DNA of 64,000 nt from an uncultured Eubacteriales bacterium (GTDB lineage Bacteria; Bacillota; Clostridia; Christensenellales; CAG-138), in contig UREK01000010.1 in NCBI GenBank assembly GCA_900546845.1, positions 10,195 through 74,194 of the forward strand, written 5' to 3'. Positions within the stretch are counted from its first letter, which is position 1; each line of letters opens with the position of its first letter. Positions 1 to 8,336 of this stretch are shown here, one piece after another. Made by a program: the position numbers and the translations under genes. The notes under the pieces were generated by a model. That model saw only the letters and a program-made list of their open reading frames with translations. It was not told the DNA's origin and ran no database searches.

Positions 1-1659
1 CGTCACGAGCACCACCATGGGCAGCATCTCTGGATCCTTCCTCCGCCGCGCGGCAAGCAGCTGCCACGCGCTGTAAAGCCCGTGCGCAAGCGGGGTCCGG
101 CCGCCGGTGGGGAGCTGCTGGAGCTGCTTCTCGGCAAGGTCGACGCTGGAGGTTATGTTCAAAAGCACCTCCGCGCCCCCCTTGCGGAAGGCGATGAGGC
201 CGATCTTGTCACGCTTTTGGTAGGAGTCCATGAGCATCGAGAGCACGGCCTCCTTCGTGGCCTTCATGCGCTTGTTCGCGCCCATCGAGCCGCTCGCGTC
301 CACGACGAAAACGATCGTTGCCCCCGTATGGCTTTCCTTCTTCTTGTAGCGCAGGTCCGCTTCCTCGATCGCCACGGCGCAGCCATGCTTTTCGCGCCAT
401 TTCTGGTAGGGGGCCGCCGCACGCAGCGTCGCGTCAAAGGCGACGTCCGTCCGGCCCTTTCCCTTTTGCAGCGCGAAGCCGGCATAGCGCCCCTTGTTGG
501 CGCTGCTCGCCGTCTTCTGCCTGTGGCCCGCGCCCTTTCTCGCCCTGCGGTCGCGCAGGGGGGCGGGCAGCGCGACGACGTCGTAGATCTCCTCTCCGGC
601 AACCAGGTCCTCCGGCGCGTCGGCGGGGGCGCTGTTCTCGCGCTGCGCGTCGATCTCATCCTCGCCGCCTTCCGGGGAGCTGCCGTCGTCGTGCGCTTCC
701 GTGCGCTCCTGCTCCGCCTGCGGCGGCACGCCGCCCTTTTCCGGCGCATCGTCCGGGTTTCCCGTTTCGGGTTCCGTCTCGCGCTGGCCGCGCTCGGGCT
801 GCTCCTCGGGCGCGGCCTCCCTGCGCCGGTGCGGCATCACGAACTCCGCCGCTTCCTTGATGTCGCCGATGGCCACGTTCCGCCTGCCGTCAAGCGCCGC
901 GAGCGCCGCGGCCGTCTTTATGAGCAGCAGCTCGCAGCGGTTCCCCTCGGCGTGCGCGTTCCGCGCGAATTGGGCCGCTATTTTGCGCGCGCTCTCCTCG
1001 ATCTTCACTTCCGGCAGCAGCCTGGCCGCACGCGCCACCGCATCCGCAAGGCGTTGGTTCGCGGCCGCATATGCGCGGCAAAAGCCCGCCCGGTCGCGCT
1101 CATAGGCCAGCCTCCGGCGGATGATTTCGGCGCGCTTGAGCACATCCGTTTCACCTGCCACGTTCACATAGAGGCCAAATTTGTCGAGCAGCTGCGGCCG
1201 CAGGCCGCCTTCCTCCGGGTTCATAGAACCCACGAGGATGAAGCGGCATTCGTGGCGCAGGGAAATCCCCTCACGCTCCACGATGTTTTCGCCCAAAGCG
1301 GCGGCGCATAGCACGGCCGCGGCCATGGAATCCGGCAGCAGGTTCACCTCGTCCACATACAATATATTGCCGTCGGCGCGCGCGAGCACCCCGCCGCTGA
1401 AGCGCCGCGCGCCGTCCTCTATCGTGCGCGTGAAATCCACCCCGCCCACGAGCATATCCTCAGTGGCGTTGAGCGGAAGCTCCACGAGCTTTTTTTCGCA
1501 CAGCTGCCCGAGCGCCCGCACGATGGTGGACTTTGCCGTCCCCTTCTGCCCGCACAGCAGCACGCCGCCGATGGACGGGTCGACGAGGTTCAGCAGGAGC
1601 GCCCGCTTCGCTTTTTCCTGGCCGACGATCGCGGCAAAGGGGTAGCAGAAGTCACGCAT
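1..1659 (-). CDS. ChlD/BchD-like chelatase subunit, AAA+ plus VWA domain (partial)
   Basis: The gene runs off the left edge, so its C-terminus is missing; 553 codons are visible. The N-terminal half (about residues 1-260) is an AAA+ domain closely resembling the next gene, with Walker A GQKGTAKS at residues 37-44 and a DEVNLL Walker B. A charged, Glu/Gln/Pro-rich linker follows. A von Willebrand A domain starts near residue 445 with the metal-binding motif DASGS. This AAA+/linker/VWA order is that of the D subunit of magnesium/cobalt chelatases, which couples ATP hydrolysis by the I subunit to metal insertion by a large ChlH/CobN-type subunit. No large subunit is visible; it may lie beyond the left edge. 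The start overlaps the upstream chelatase gene by 8 bp. Cobalt as the metal is inferred from the cobalamin riboswitch of the operon. Confidence 0.85.
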   Translation of the reverse strand, partial: MRDFCYPFAAIVGQEKAKRALLLNLVDPSIGGVLLCGQKGTAKSTIVRALGQLCEKKLVELPLNATEDMLVGGVDFTRTIEDGARRFSGGVLARADGNILYVDEVNLLPDSMAAAVLCAAALGENIVEREGISLRHECRFILVGSMNPEEGGLRPQLLDKFGLYVNVAGETDVLKRAEIIRRRLAYERDRAGFCRAYAAANQRLADAVARAARLLPEVKIEESARKIAAQFARNAHAEGNRCELLLIKTAAALAALDGRRNVAIGDIKEAAEFVMPHRRREAAPEEQPERGQRETEPETGNPDDAPEKGGVPPQAEQERTEAHDDGSSPEGGEDEIDAQRENSAPADAPEDLVAGEEIYDVVALPAPLRDRRARKGAGHRQKTASSANKGRYAGFALQKGKGRTDVAFDATLRAAAPYQKWREKHGCAVAIEEADLRYKKKESHTGATIVFVVDASGSMGANKRMKATKEAVLSMLMDSYQKRDKIGLIAFRKGGAEVLLNITSSVDLAEKQLQQLPTGGRTPLAHGLYSAWQLLAARRRKDPEMLPMVVLVT

Positions 1660-2665
1660 CGAGCATTGCCTCCCAATCCGGGGGAAGGCCGTTTGTCACG
1701 TCAAACGGCGTGCGCCTGAGCCGGTGCGGCAGCACCAGCGGCGCGGCCGCGACGATGTGGGAACGCGCTACGCTTTCGTCGCCGTAAAACGCCGCGAGCG
1801 TTTCTGCCGTTTTCAGCAGGGTGATGTCCGCCCTGTGGCCGTCCACACCGAGCGCCGCGCCTATTTTGGCGGCGAGCAGATACATATCGTCGCCGGTCTT
1901 TACGCCGGGGAGCGCGTCCTGCGCGCGCTTTATGCGCGCCTTGAGCGCATTTTCTTCGCCCTGCCATTTAGCGGCGAAGGCTTCCGGATCGCGCTCAAAC
2001 GCGAGCCGCCGCTTTATGAGCTCGCTGCGCAGCGCAATATCCTTCTCGCCGTGTATTTCCACCACGAGGCCAAACCGGTCGAGCAGCTGCGGCCGCAGGT
2101 CGCCCTCTTCGGGGTTCATCGTGCCGATCAGCACGAACCGCGCCGGATGGCTGAAGGATACGCCCTCGCGCTCCACGGTGTTTACCCCCATGGCGGCTGA
2201 ATCGAGCAGGATGTCCACGATGTGGTCATCGAGCAGGTTGATCTCGTCCACATAGAGGATATTGCCGTTCGCCTCCGCGAGGATGCCCGGCTCGAACTCC
2301 TTTTCGCCCTGCTTGATGGCCTTTTCCATGTTCAGCGCGCCGACGACCCGGTCCTCCGTGGCGCTGATGGGCAGCTCCACCACCCGGCGCGTATAACGCT
2401 CTTTTTCCAAGGCCGCTTTCGCCTTGCACGCGTCGCACAGCAGCGCGGGCTCGTCCACCCGGCAATGGAAGCGGCAGCCCTTTGAAACCTCCACCTCGTC
2501 CATCAGCGCGCAGAGGCCGCGCACGGCCGTGGACTTTGCCGTGCCCTTTTCCCCGCGGATCAGCACGCCGCCGAGGGCGGGGTTTATCAGGTTTAAGATC
2601 AGGGCGAGCTTCATGCTTTCCTGCCCCACAATAGCGGTGAACGGATAAACGGCCTTTTCCTTCAT
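1652..2665 (-). CDS. ChlI/BchI-like chelatase AAA+ ATPase
   Basis: This 337-aa protein is a magnesium-chelatase-type AAA+ ATPase. It has Walker A GEKGTAKST near residue 40, a DEINLLDDHIVD Walker B/linker, and the MNPEEGDLRPQLLDRFGL sensor segment typical of ChlI. A Cys-containing insertion (CRFHCRV...CDAC) follows the first helix. In the family it forms a hexameric ring with ChlD and drives metal insertion into a tetrapyrrole. I chose the ATG at 2665, which overlaps the stop of the ABC gene as ATGA and has AAAGGAGAT just upstream; an ATG 18 bp further up lacks a site. The Cys insertion could bind metal, but this is inference. It is translationally coupled on both sides within the B12-riboswitch operon. 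Confidence 0.88.
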   Translation of the reverse strand: MKEKAVYPFTAIVGQESMKLALILNLINPALGGVLIRGEKGTAKSTAVRGLCALMDEVEVSKGCRFHCRVDEPALLCDACKAKAALEKERYTRRVVELPISATEDRVVGALNMEKAIKQGEKEFEPGILAEANGNILYVDEINLLDDHIVDILLDSAAMGVNTVEREGVSFSHPARFVLIGTMNPEEGDLRPQLLDRFGLVVEIHGEKDIALRSELIKRRLAFERDPEAFAAKWQGEENALKARIKRAQDALPGVKTGDDMYLLAAKIGAALGVDGHRADITLLKTAETLAAFYGDESVARSHIVAAAPLVLPHRLRRTPFDVTNGLPPDWEAMLDA

Positions 2666-3813
2666 ACGATCTCCTTTTTGCACGGCGCCGGCGCCGTGAT
2701 GGTTTCTATTAGTTCCGCAGCGGACGCTGCGCGCGGTTTTTTAAGCGAATCCGCGTATTCTATGAGCGTGCGCTGGAATTGGTTGTATTCGCCTATGTCG
2801 ACTCCAGCGTTGAGGAAGTATCCCGCCCGCGCGATGAGCGCCTTGGCGCGCCGGATGGCGTCTTCCTCTACGGGGCGGAACGCGGGGGTGCACACCACAT
2901 CGGCGGAAAGCGCGCGCGCCACCTGGTAATCGATGTCGTTGTCGAACAGGATCCCGCATGCAAACGGGATCTTGTGCTTTTGCAGCAGCCGGAAGGCCGG
3001 GATGCCCTTGCCGCCTCCGGAGAGCACGAACACCTCGGGTTCCCCGCAGGGCGCGGTCAGCTCGATGCTGCCAAACAGCGTGTTGAACGAACCGCTCTCC
3101 ATGTCGTAGAGCGAGGTGATCAGCTCGTCAGTGAACACTTCTTCGGGCGTGCCGCAGATCTCAATCCTGTCGCCCTTGACGCATATGACCTGGTCGGAGA
3201 TCTTTGCGGCGAGGTCGATTTCATGGAGGGACATTACTACCGCCACGTTTTTTTCGCTGGCCATTTTGCGCAGGATGTCCAGCAGTTCGACCTTGTGGCG
3301 GATGTCGAGGTACGAGGTCGGCTCGTCCAGTACGATGATGGTCGGCTGCTGGCAGATCGCGCGGGCCAGCATGATGCGCTGGCGCTGCCCGTCGCTTATG
3401 TCCGAAAACGGGCGGTCCGCCAGCTCTGTTGCCCGCACCATGGCGAGCGATTCGTCCACGACGGCCTTGTCCGCGCGGGTCAGCTTGCCGAAGTGGTTGG
3501 TATAAGGATAGCGTCCCATGGCGACCACCTGCGAGCAGGTCATAAGCTCGGGGTCTATGCGCTCGGTCAGCATGACGGAGAGCTGCTTGGCAAGCTCCTT
3601 GTTGGACCACTTCCCGATGTTGTTCCGGTCGATGCTCACCACGCCCGCGATCTTTTCCAGGTGCCGCGTGATGGTCTTGAGGATGGTCGATTTGCCGCTG
3701 CCGTTGGGGCCGATGAGCGTCAATATGCTGCCGCGTTCCACCGCGATGTTGATGTCGTGGATCAGCACCTGGCCGGCATAGCCGACCGACAGGTTCTCAG
3801 TTTCAAAATACAT
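2662..3813 (-). CDS. FecE/BtuD-type ABC transporter ATPase with C-terminal extension
   Basis: The first ~255 residues are an ABC ATPase of the iron-siderophore/cobalamin uptake class: Walker A GPNGSGKST at 35-43, signature region ISDGQRQRIM, Walker B IIVLDEPTS and a switch His in MSLHEID. It should energise the FecCD-type permease encoded next to it. At 383 aa it is over 100 residues longer than a plain FecE/BtuD. The extra C-terminal segment (about 265-383) begins EVFVLSGGGKGIPAFRLLQ and looks like a small alpha/beta nucleotide- or ligand-binding fold, perhaps regulatory. I do not recognise that extension with confidence. The gene overlaps the chelatase gene by 4 bp and follows the permease by 12 bp, so import and chelation are probably one pathway. 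Confidence 0.9.
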   Translation of the reverse strand: MYFETENLSVGYAGQVLIHDINIAVERGSILTLIGPNGSGKSTILKTITRHLEKIAGVVSIDRNNIGKWSNKELAKQLSVMLTERIDPELMTCSQVVAMGRYPYTNHFGKLTRADKAVVDESLAMVRATELADRPFSDISDGQRQRIMLARAICQQPTIIVLDEPTSYLDIRHKVELLDILRKMASEKNVAVVMSLHEIDLAAKISDQVICVKGDRIEICGTPEEVFTDELITSLYDMESGSFNTLFGSIELTAPCGEPEVFVLSGGGKGIPAFRLLQKHKIPFACGILFDNDIDYQVARALSADVVCTPAFRPVEEDAIRRAKALIARAGYFLNAGVDIGEYNQFQRTLIEYADSLKKPRAASAAELIETITAPAPCKKEIV

Positions 3814-3825
3814 TGCATATGCCTC

Positions 3826-4857
3826 CTAACCCTGCTTTTGCCTGCGCTTGACCATCATGCTGATCACGATCGGCGCGCCGAAGGCCGAGGTTACTGTGCC
3901 GATTGCAAGCTCCGTGGGCGCAAAGGCCGTGCGTGCGATCAGGTCGCAGAACATGCAGAACACCGCGCCGCACAGGAATGCCGTGGGGATTATGATGATC
4001 GGCTTGGAGGACTTCATCAGGAATTTTGCGATCTGCGGCACGGCGATGCCGACAAAGGAGATCGGCCCCGCGAAGGCCGTGACACAGGCGGACAGGACGC
4101 TCGAAAGCACGATGAGCGCGATGCGGAAAAGCCGTATGTTAATGCCCATGCTCTTGGCGTAGCCCTCGCCCAGCTGATAAGCGTCCATCGGCTTTGAGAT
4201 GAGCAGCGAGAGCAAAAGCCCCGCGGCGACGACAGCCGATATGATGCCGAGCGTACTCCATGCCGCGCCGGAAAAGCTGCCCATCGACCAGGAGGTGAGG
4301 TTTGCGATGTCGCTGTCCTCCGCGAAGGCAATGCAGAAATCCGTTACGGCGGAGCATACATAGCCGATCATGATGCCGATCACGAGCAGTATGGACATAT
4401 TCTTCGCCTTATGCGAGAAAAGCAGCACGACCCCCATGATGAGAAGCGAGCCGACAAATGCCGAGAATACCAACAGATACGGGTGTATCTTCCCATATGA
4501 GCCCACGATGAATATGATCACAAAGCTCACGCACATCTTTGCGCCCGAGGATATGCCGAGCACGAAGGGCCCCGCAATGGGGTTGCGGAAAAACGTCTGG
4601 AGCAGGAAGCCCGACACGGCCAGCGCGCCGCCAAGCACAGCGGCCGTTAAGAGCCTGGGCAGGCGTATGCTCCAGACGATTTTGCTTTCCACGCCGTCGG
4701 GGTCGGGATTCTTCAATATGATTTCAAGTATTTTAAGGGGCGTTATATTCACGGAGCCCGTATTGACGTTAAGTACGATGCCGATCAATATCAGAATCAA
4801 CAGCCCCAGGATCACCGCCTGGTAGCGCGCTAATTGGAGGAAGCGTGTTTTATTCAT
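3826..4857 (-). CDS. FecCD/BtuC-family ABC importer permease
   Basis: A 343-aa polytopic membrane protein with about nine to ten hydrophobic segments. It carries FecCD hallmarks: an early SIRLPRLLTAAVLGGALAVSG stretch, the GISSGAKMCVSF motif, and the C-terminal GPISFVGIAVPQIAKFL segment that contacts the ATPase. The family moves siderophores, heme, cobalamin or related metal chelates from a binding lipoprotein into the cytosol. The start ATG at 4857 has AAGGGAAAAAGA upstream. It lies between the binding-protein and ATPase genes of the same operon. The substrate is not readable from this sequence; the cobalamin riboswitch suggests a corrinoid, cobalt chelate or tetrapyrrole. Confidence 0.92.
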   Translation of the reverse strand: MNKTRFLQLARYQAVILGLLILILIGIVLNVNTGSVNITPLKILEIILKNPDPDGVESKIVWSIRLPRLLTAAVLGGALAVSGFLLQTFFRNPIAGPFVLGISSGAKMCVSFVIIFIVGSYGKIHPYLLVFSAFVGSLLIMGVVLLFSHKAKNMSILLVIGIMIGYVCSAVTDFCIAFAEDSDIANLTSWSMGSFSGAAWSTLGIISAVVAAGLLLSLLISKPMDAYQLGEGYAKSMGINIRLFRIALIVLSSVLSACVTAFAGPISFVGIAVPQIAKFLMKSSKPIIIIPTAFLCGAVFCMFCDLIARTAFAPTELAIGTVTSAFGAPIVISMMVKRRQKQG

Positions 4858-4875
4858 TCTTTTTCCCTTCTTTCC

Positions 4876-4905
4876 CCGCCGGGCATGTGCCGCCCGGCGG
4901 GGAAA
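4876..4905 (-). other. Intercistronic G+C-rich hairpin after binding-protein gene
   Basis: On the minus strand the gap between the binding-protein stop and the permease start holds CCCCGCCGGGC-loop-GCCCGGCGGGG, an 11-bp perfect stem without a T tract. Such hairpins after the first gene of an ABC importer operon often protect the binding-protein message and lower downstream expression; that role is inferred here. Confidence 0.6.
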
Positions 4906-4937
4906 GCGTCGTCAGTCAGTCGGTCAGGCAGGGAGGC

Positions 4938-6155
4938 TCAGCTCAGCTTCAGCAGCGTCGTTGTCTCCGCAGCGGGATCGTTGAGCAGCTTGTGCATGTC
5001 CTCAATGATGCCGGCGATCGCGGCGGTGGACTGGGTGAAATGCGGCGCGGTGATAAACACGTTGCCATCCTTCACGGCCTTGAAGTCGGCAAAGAGCGGG
5101 TTGTATTCGATCATATCGGCGATCGAGTTGAACTTCTGCGCGAAGTTGACATAGAACAGGTAGTCCGCGTCGATGCAGCGGGCGTATACGTCTTCAAACG
5201 TGGTGTTCAGGTTGCCCGTCTTTTCGGGGTTCACATCCGCCATGATGTAGTTGCCGCCGGCCATGCCGATCATCTGGGCCATATAGTCGCCGCCGTTGCG
5301 GGCATAGACCTCGCCGGAGCTGGAGCTGATGTAGAACATGGCGACGGTCTTGTCCGTCTTGTCCGCAGAGGTCACGGCTTCCACCTTTTCAACCTGCTCG
5401 TTGAAGTAGGCGGCGGCTTCCTCATCCATGCCCATGACCGCGCCGAAGAGCTTTACCCATTCCACGCGGCCGAGGGGATGCCCTTCGCGCGAGGAGGATT
5501 CGATGAGGTAGGGGATGCCGAGCTCGTCGTATTTGGCCAGCACCTCGGGGTAGCCCTCGATCATGGTGGTGTCGACCTCAAGCTGGATGCCTTCCGCGGT
5601 GAGCATCTCGAAATCCGGCTCGCGGTATTTGCCGGAGAATTTGATCTCCCCGTTTTCGAGCTTTGCGATCACGTTGTCAAGATACCAGCCGCTCACGTCC
5701 GTGCCGACCGTCGCAATGTTATCGAGGCCGTTGATCGCGTCTATGAGGGAGACCATGCCGGTGCTGCACATGGTGATCTTGTTGATGGGCTGCTGCAGCA
5801 CGATCACGTTGTCCGCGAGGTCCGCGGGCACGCTCTTGCCCTCGGGCACGATCAGGAACTCTTTGTCGGGGTGGCAGACCGCGGTGAACATCGTGTAGCC
5901 GCCCTGGTAGCGGGTCATCGTGAACTGCTCAGCGTAAAGGAGCTCCTCCTCGTGATCGAGGATCAGTTCGCCGTCCACATCGGCAGGGTCGGGAGTTTCC
6001 ACAGGGGCCTCGGTTTGGGCGGGGGATTCGGTTTCTGCGGGCTTGTCCGTCGGAACCGGCTCGTTCGTATTGGAGGGCGCGGCGCAGGCGGCAAGGGCGC
6101 ATACCATGACCAAAGCGAGCAGCAGGGCCAGGAGCTTTTTGACACAGTGTTTCAT
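4938..6155 (-). CDS. Periplasmic-binding-type lipoprotein of metal/cobalamin ABC importer
   Basis: This 405-aa protein starts with a lipoprotein signal (hydrophobic stretch ending LAACA, lipid-accepting Cys near residue 23), then a low-complexity Pro/Thr/Glu spacer to about residue 58. The rest resembles class III (FecB/BtuF-like) binding proteins, with the typical ...IDAINGLDNIATVGTD segment early in the fold, a long connecting helix and the final ...FADFKAVKDGNVFI motif. It should capture the ligand outside the membrane for the FecCD permease and ATPase encoded downstream. It is the first gene after the cobalamin riboswitch, 240 bp past the aptamer. The ligand is inferred to be a corrinoid or related chelate. 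Confidence 0.9.
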   Translation of the reverse strand: MKHCVKKLLALLLALVMVCALAACAAPSNTNEPVPTDKPAETESPAQTEAPVETPDPADVDGELILDHEEELLYAEQFTMTRYQGGYTMFTAVCHPDKEFLIVPEGKSVPADLADNVIVLQQPINKITMCSTGMVSLIDAINGLDNIATVGTDVSGWYLDNVIAKLENGEIKFSGKYREPDFEMLTAEGIQLEVDTTMIEGYPEVLAKYDELGIPYLIESSSREGHPLGRVEWVKLFGAVMGMDEEAAAYFNEQVEKVEAVTSADKTDKTVAMFYISSSSGEVYARNGGDYMAQMIGMAGGNYIMADVNPEKTGNLNTTFEDVYARCIDADYLFYVNFAQKFNSIADMIEYNPLFADFKAVKDGNVFITAPHFTQSTAAIAGIIEDMHKLLNDPAAETTTLLKLS

Positions 6156-6289
6156 TGCAGTTTCATTTCCTTTCCTGAAAATCGGAAACCGACCGTTCCG
6201 GAATCACTTGCGTCCCGCCCGCGTCCTCGGACCGCGCGGGGAATTCGGCAGACAGGTTGTAAGAACCGGGAAGAAGAGAGGAACCATTC

Positions 6290-6329
6290 AAACAAAAGAA
6301 CGACAGAGGCCCAAAGCCTCTGCCGGTTG
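6290..6329 (-). terminator. Riboswitch-controlled intrinsic terminator
   Basis: Minus strand: CAGAGGC-TTTG-GGCCTCTG followed by TCGTTCTTTTGTTT. It sits between the cobalamin aptamer and the binding-protein gene, where an expression-platform terminator is expected, so ligand binding would shut down the importer/chelatase operon. Confidence 0.75.
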
Positions 6330-6397
6330 AATCGCACAGAAAATACGCGCTGCCAAGCGGCAGCGGGTTGCTTCTTACTCTCCCACCGAAAGTGATT

Positions 6398-6580
6398 GCA
6401 ATGCGGCTCAGCAGGTCTCCTGACTTAACATCATTCGGTACGCTTCGCCTTCCCGGCAATCTCCCAGTGGCAAATCCAAGCGCCCGTCCGTATCACAGTA
6501 GCGGGGGCTGTCACGGTTTTTCACCGTGTTCCCTTTTAAAACGCCCGATCAAACGATCAATTCGTTACTGCTCCGCAATG
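6398..6580 (-). promoter_or_regulatory. Cobalamin (AdoCbl) riboswitch aptamer
   Basis: Minus strand shows the conserved blocks in order: GGGAA...GGTGAAA, ACAGCCCCCGCTACTGT, GCCACTGGGA, and the diagnostic B12 box AAGTCAGGAGACCTGC near 6412-6427. Outer TTGCGG/CCGCAA segments (6573-6578 and 6401-6406 region) can form P1. It lies between a good promoter and the first ABC importer gene, so the operon responds to adenosylcobalamin. The 560-bp gap 6156-6718 is filled by this element, its promoter and two terminators. Confidence 0.95.
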
Positions 6581-6604
6581 AAACGATATTTAATTTCCAA
6601 GAGA

Positions 6605-6634
6605 ATACTACTCTATTTTGCCGTTTCTGTCAAC
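6605..6634 (-). promoter_or_regulatory. Sigma-A promoter of the cobalamin-riboswitch operon
   Basis: Minus strand TTGACA (6629-6634), 17-bp spacer, TAGTAT (6605-6610). It is placed just before the aptamer, which would start about 20-30 nt into the transcript. Confidence 0.8.
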
Positions 6635-6658
6635 ACAGTTATTTCCATATATACCTGA

Positions 6659-6696
6659 AAAGAAGGGGGAGCGGCGGCGCTTTACGAAGCGCCGCC
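6659..6696 (-). terminator. Terminator of the glycerol operon
   Basis: Minus strand: GGCGGCGCTT-CGTA-AAGCGCCGCC, then a pyrimidine run ending CTTCTTTTC. It follows the DUF1667 gene and precedes the next promoter. A second small hairpin (GGAACGC/GCGTTCC) overlaps the end of the gene. Confidence 0.65.
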
Positions 6697-6718
6697 AGGC
6701 TGCATGGAACGCCGAAGC

Positions 6719-7075
6719 TCAGCGTTCCATTTCATCCGCAGCGACAACGTTCACGCCCGTATTGCAGACGTTTTCGAGGATCACATCGCCGATGTGAACC
6801 GGCGGCCGGGCTTCTATCCCACGGAGCGCGGCAAGGCAGCCGAACACCAGGCGCTTTTCGATGGGCGCGGCCGTCTTGACCGGGAGGGGGCGCGCCGTGC
6901 CTTGGACGCGTACGAGCGCCGTCACCATGCGCTTGGGGTTGGTGAGCTCCTCGCGGGCATAGCGCGCGCCCACAGCGCAGCCGTTGCCCGTGACTTCCGT
7001 GACTTCCTTGCCGTTGAACTCCGCTATGAGGCGGCAGCCCATCGGGCAGCCGATGCAAGTCAGCTCGCGTTTCAT
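6719..7075 (-). CDS. DUF1667 Cys-rich protein of anaerobic glycerol dehydrogenase locus
   Basis: A 118-aa protein opening with CIGCPMGC, a CxxCxxxC cluster, followed by a second Cys in GNGCAVG and a C-terminal VNVVAADEM segment. This matches DUF1667 proteins, which nearly always follow a two-gene FAD oxidoreductase pair next to glycerol kinase in anaerobes. The cysteines probably hold an Fe-S cluster or metal and the protein probably serves as a small electron-transfer or assembly subunit of the glycerol-3-phosphate dehydrogenase complex; this role is inferred from context. Its ATG overlaps the preceding stop as ATGA, so it is translationally coupled. It is the last gene of the operon. Confidence 0.88.
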   Translation of the reverse strand: MKRELTCIGCPMGCRLIAEFNGKEVTEVTGNGCAVGARYAREELTNPKRMVTALVRVQGTARPLPVKTAAPIEKRLVFGCLAALRGIEARPPVHIGDVILENVCNTGVNVVAADEMER

Positions 7076-8334
7076 GCGCCCACCTCCTCGATTGCGACCG
7101 TAAGCGCGCCCTCGCCTTGCGCGAAAGCTTCTTGTTTCACCGTGATCTCCGCCATCTCGCCGGGCGCAAGGATGCGCGCACGCTTTGCGGCAAGCTGCTC
7201 CCCGCCGCGGGTGACGGTGATGCGCGCATTCCGATAGACCGCGCGCGGGCGGAATAGGAACGTCACGTCCATCTGCGGCTTTTCGGAAAGCGTCTCCGGC
7301 ACGAGCGCGGAAACACCGTTCCCGGCGATGACGGGCATGCGCGCTCCGTCCGGGCCTTCCCCGCGCAGGAAGCGGGCCGCCATCGCGCCCGCGCGCGCGG
7401 CTTCCGCTGAGACGAAATCCACCAGATCATGCACGTGCAGCACGTTCCCGCAGGAGAACACGCCGGGCACGCTCGTTGCGAGCGTCTCATCCACCACGGG
7501 GCCGTTCGTCGCCGGGGAAAGCGCCACGCCCGCCATCGCGGAAAGCTCGTTTTCCGGGATAAGGCCGACCGAGAGCAGTAACGTATCGCATGCGAGCTCC
7601 CGCTCCGTGCCGGGGATGGGGTTCTTCGCCGCGTCCACCTCTGCGATCGTCACGCCCGTGAGGCGTTCCCGGCCGTGGACGTCCACGACGGTATGGTTGA
7701 ACAGCAGCGGGATGCCATAATCGTCCAAACACTGCACGATATTGCGCCTGAGGCCGGAGGAATAAGGCATGATCTCCACGCAGGCGAGCACCTCCGCGCC
7801 GGAGAACGTCATCCGCCGCGCCATGATGAGCCCGATGTCGCCAGAGCCGAGGATCACGACCCGCTTGCCGGGCATGCGCCCTTCGAGGTTCACGAGCTTC
7901 TGCGCTGTGCCCGCGGTGAAGATGCCCGCGCAGCGCCAGCCGGGCGTGCCGAGCGCGCCGCGGGGCCGCTCCCGGCAGCCCATGGCGAGGATGACCGCCC
8001 CCGCCTCCACGGCAACGATCCCCTCCGCGCGGCTTACGTAAACCGCCCTGCGCTCCGGGGAGAGGGAGATGACCATCGCCCCGCACGCATAGGGGATGTT
8101 AAGCTCCCGCACGCGGGCAATATAGCGCGCCGCGTATTCGGGGCCAGTCAGCTCCTCCTGAAACGTATGCAGGCCGAAGCCGTTGTGGATGCACTGGCGG
8201 AGGATGCCGCCGAGCGCGTCCTCCCGCTCAAGGATCAGGAGGTTTTCCACGCCCGCCTCGCGCGCGGCACAGGCCGCGGCAAGCCCCGCCGGGCCGCCGC
8301 CGATGATGAGAAGGTCAACGCGTTTCGTTTTCAT
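7072..8334 (-). CDS. FAD/NAD(P)-dependent disulfide-oxidoreductase-fold protein (glycerol locus)
   Basis: This 420-aa flavoprotein has an N-terminal FAD-binding GGGPAGLAAACAAREAG, a central NAD(P)-binding VVILGSGDIGLIMARR and the second FAD motif ending ...GVFSCGNVLHVHDLVD. Both nucleotide folds of the pyridine-nucleotide-disulfide oxidoreductase class are present. In clostridial and thermotogal loci this protein pairs with a DAO-type glycerol-3-phosphate dehydrogenase and a DUF1667 protein and is thought to pass electrons to or from NAD(H). A redox-active CxxC is not seen, so it is unlikely to be a thioredoxin-type reductase. It starts 3 bp after the dehydrogenase stop, with GGAGGG in front, and overlaps the DUF1667 start by 4 bp. 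Confidence 0.88.
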   Translation of the reverse strand: MKTKRVDLLIIGGGPAGLAAACAAREAGVENLLILEREDALGGILRQCIHNGFGLHTFQEELTGPEYAARYIARVRELNIPYACGAMVISLSPERRAVYVSRAEGIVAVEAGAVILAMGCRERPRGALGTPGWRCAGIFTAGTAQKLVNLEGRMPGKRVVILGSGDIGLIMARRMTFSGAEVLACVEIMPYSSGLRRNIVQCLDDYGIPLLFNHTVVDVHGRERLTGVTIAEVDAAKNPIPGTERELACDTLLLSVGLIPENELSAMAGVALSPATNGPVVDETLATSVPGVFSCGNVLHVHDLVDFVSAEAARAGAMAARFLRGEGPDGARMPVIAGNGVSALVPETLSEKPQMDVTFLFRPRAVYRNARITVTRGGEQLAAKRARILAPGEMAEITVKQEAFAQGEGALTVAIEEVGA

Positions 8335-8336
8335 GT

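Noticed and set aside
82..1311. 409-aa plus-strand frame over the left end
   Set aside because: It is antisense to the clear ChlD-like gene, is Arg/Ala-rich and has no motif; a shadow typical of G+C-rich DNA.
4845..6395. 516-aa plus-strand frame over the binding-protein gene and riboswitch
   Set aside because: Antisense to a lipoprotein gene with signal peptide and to a riboswitch; no ribosome site and no recognisable domain.
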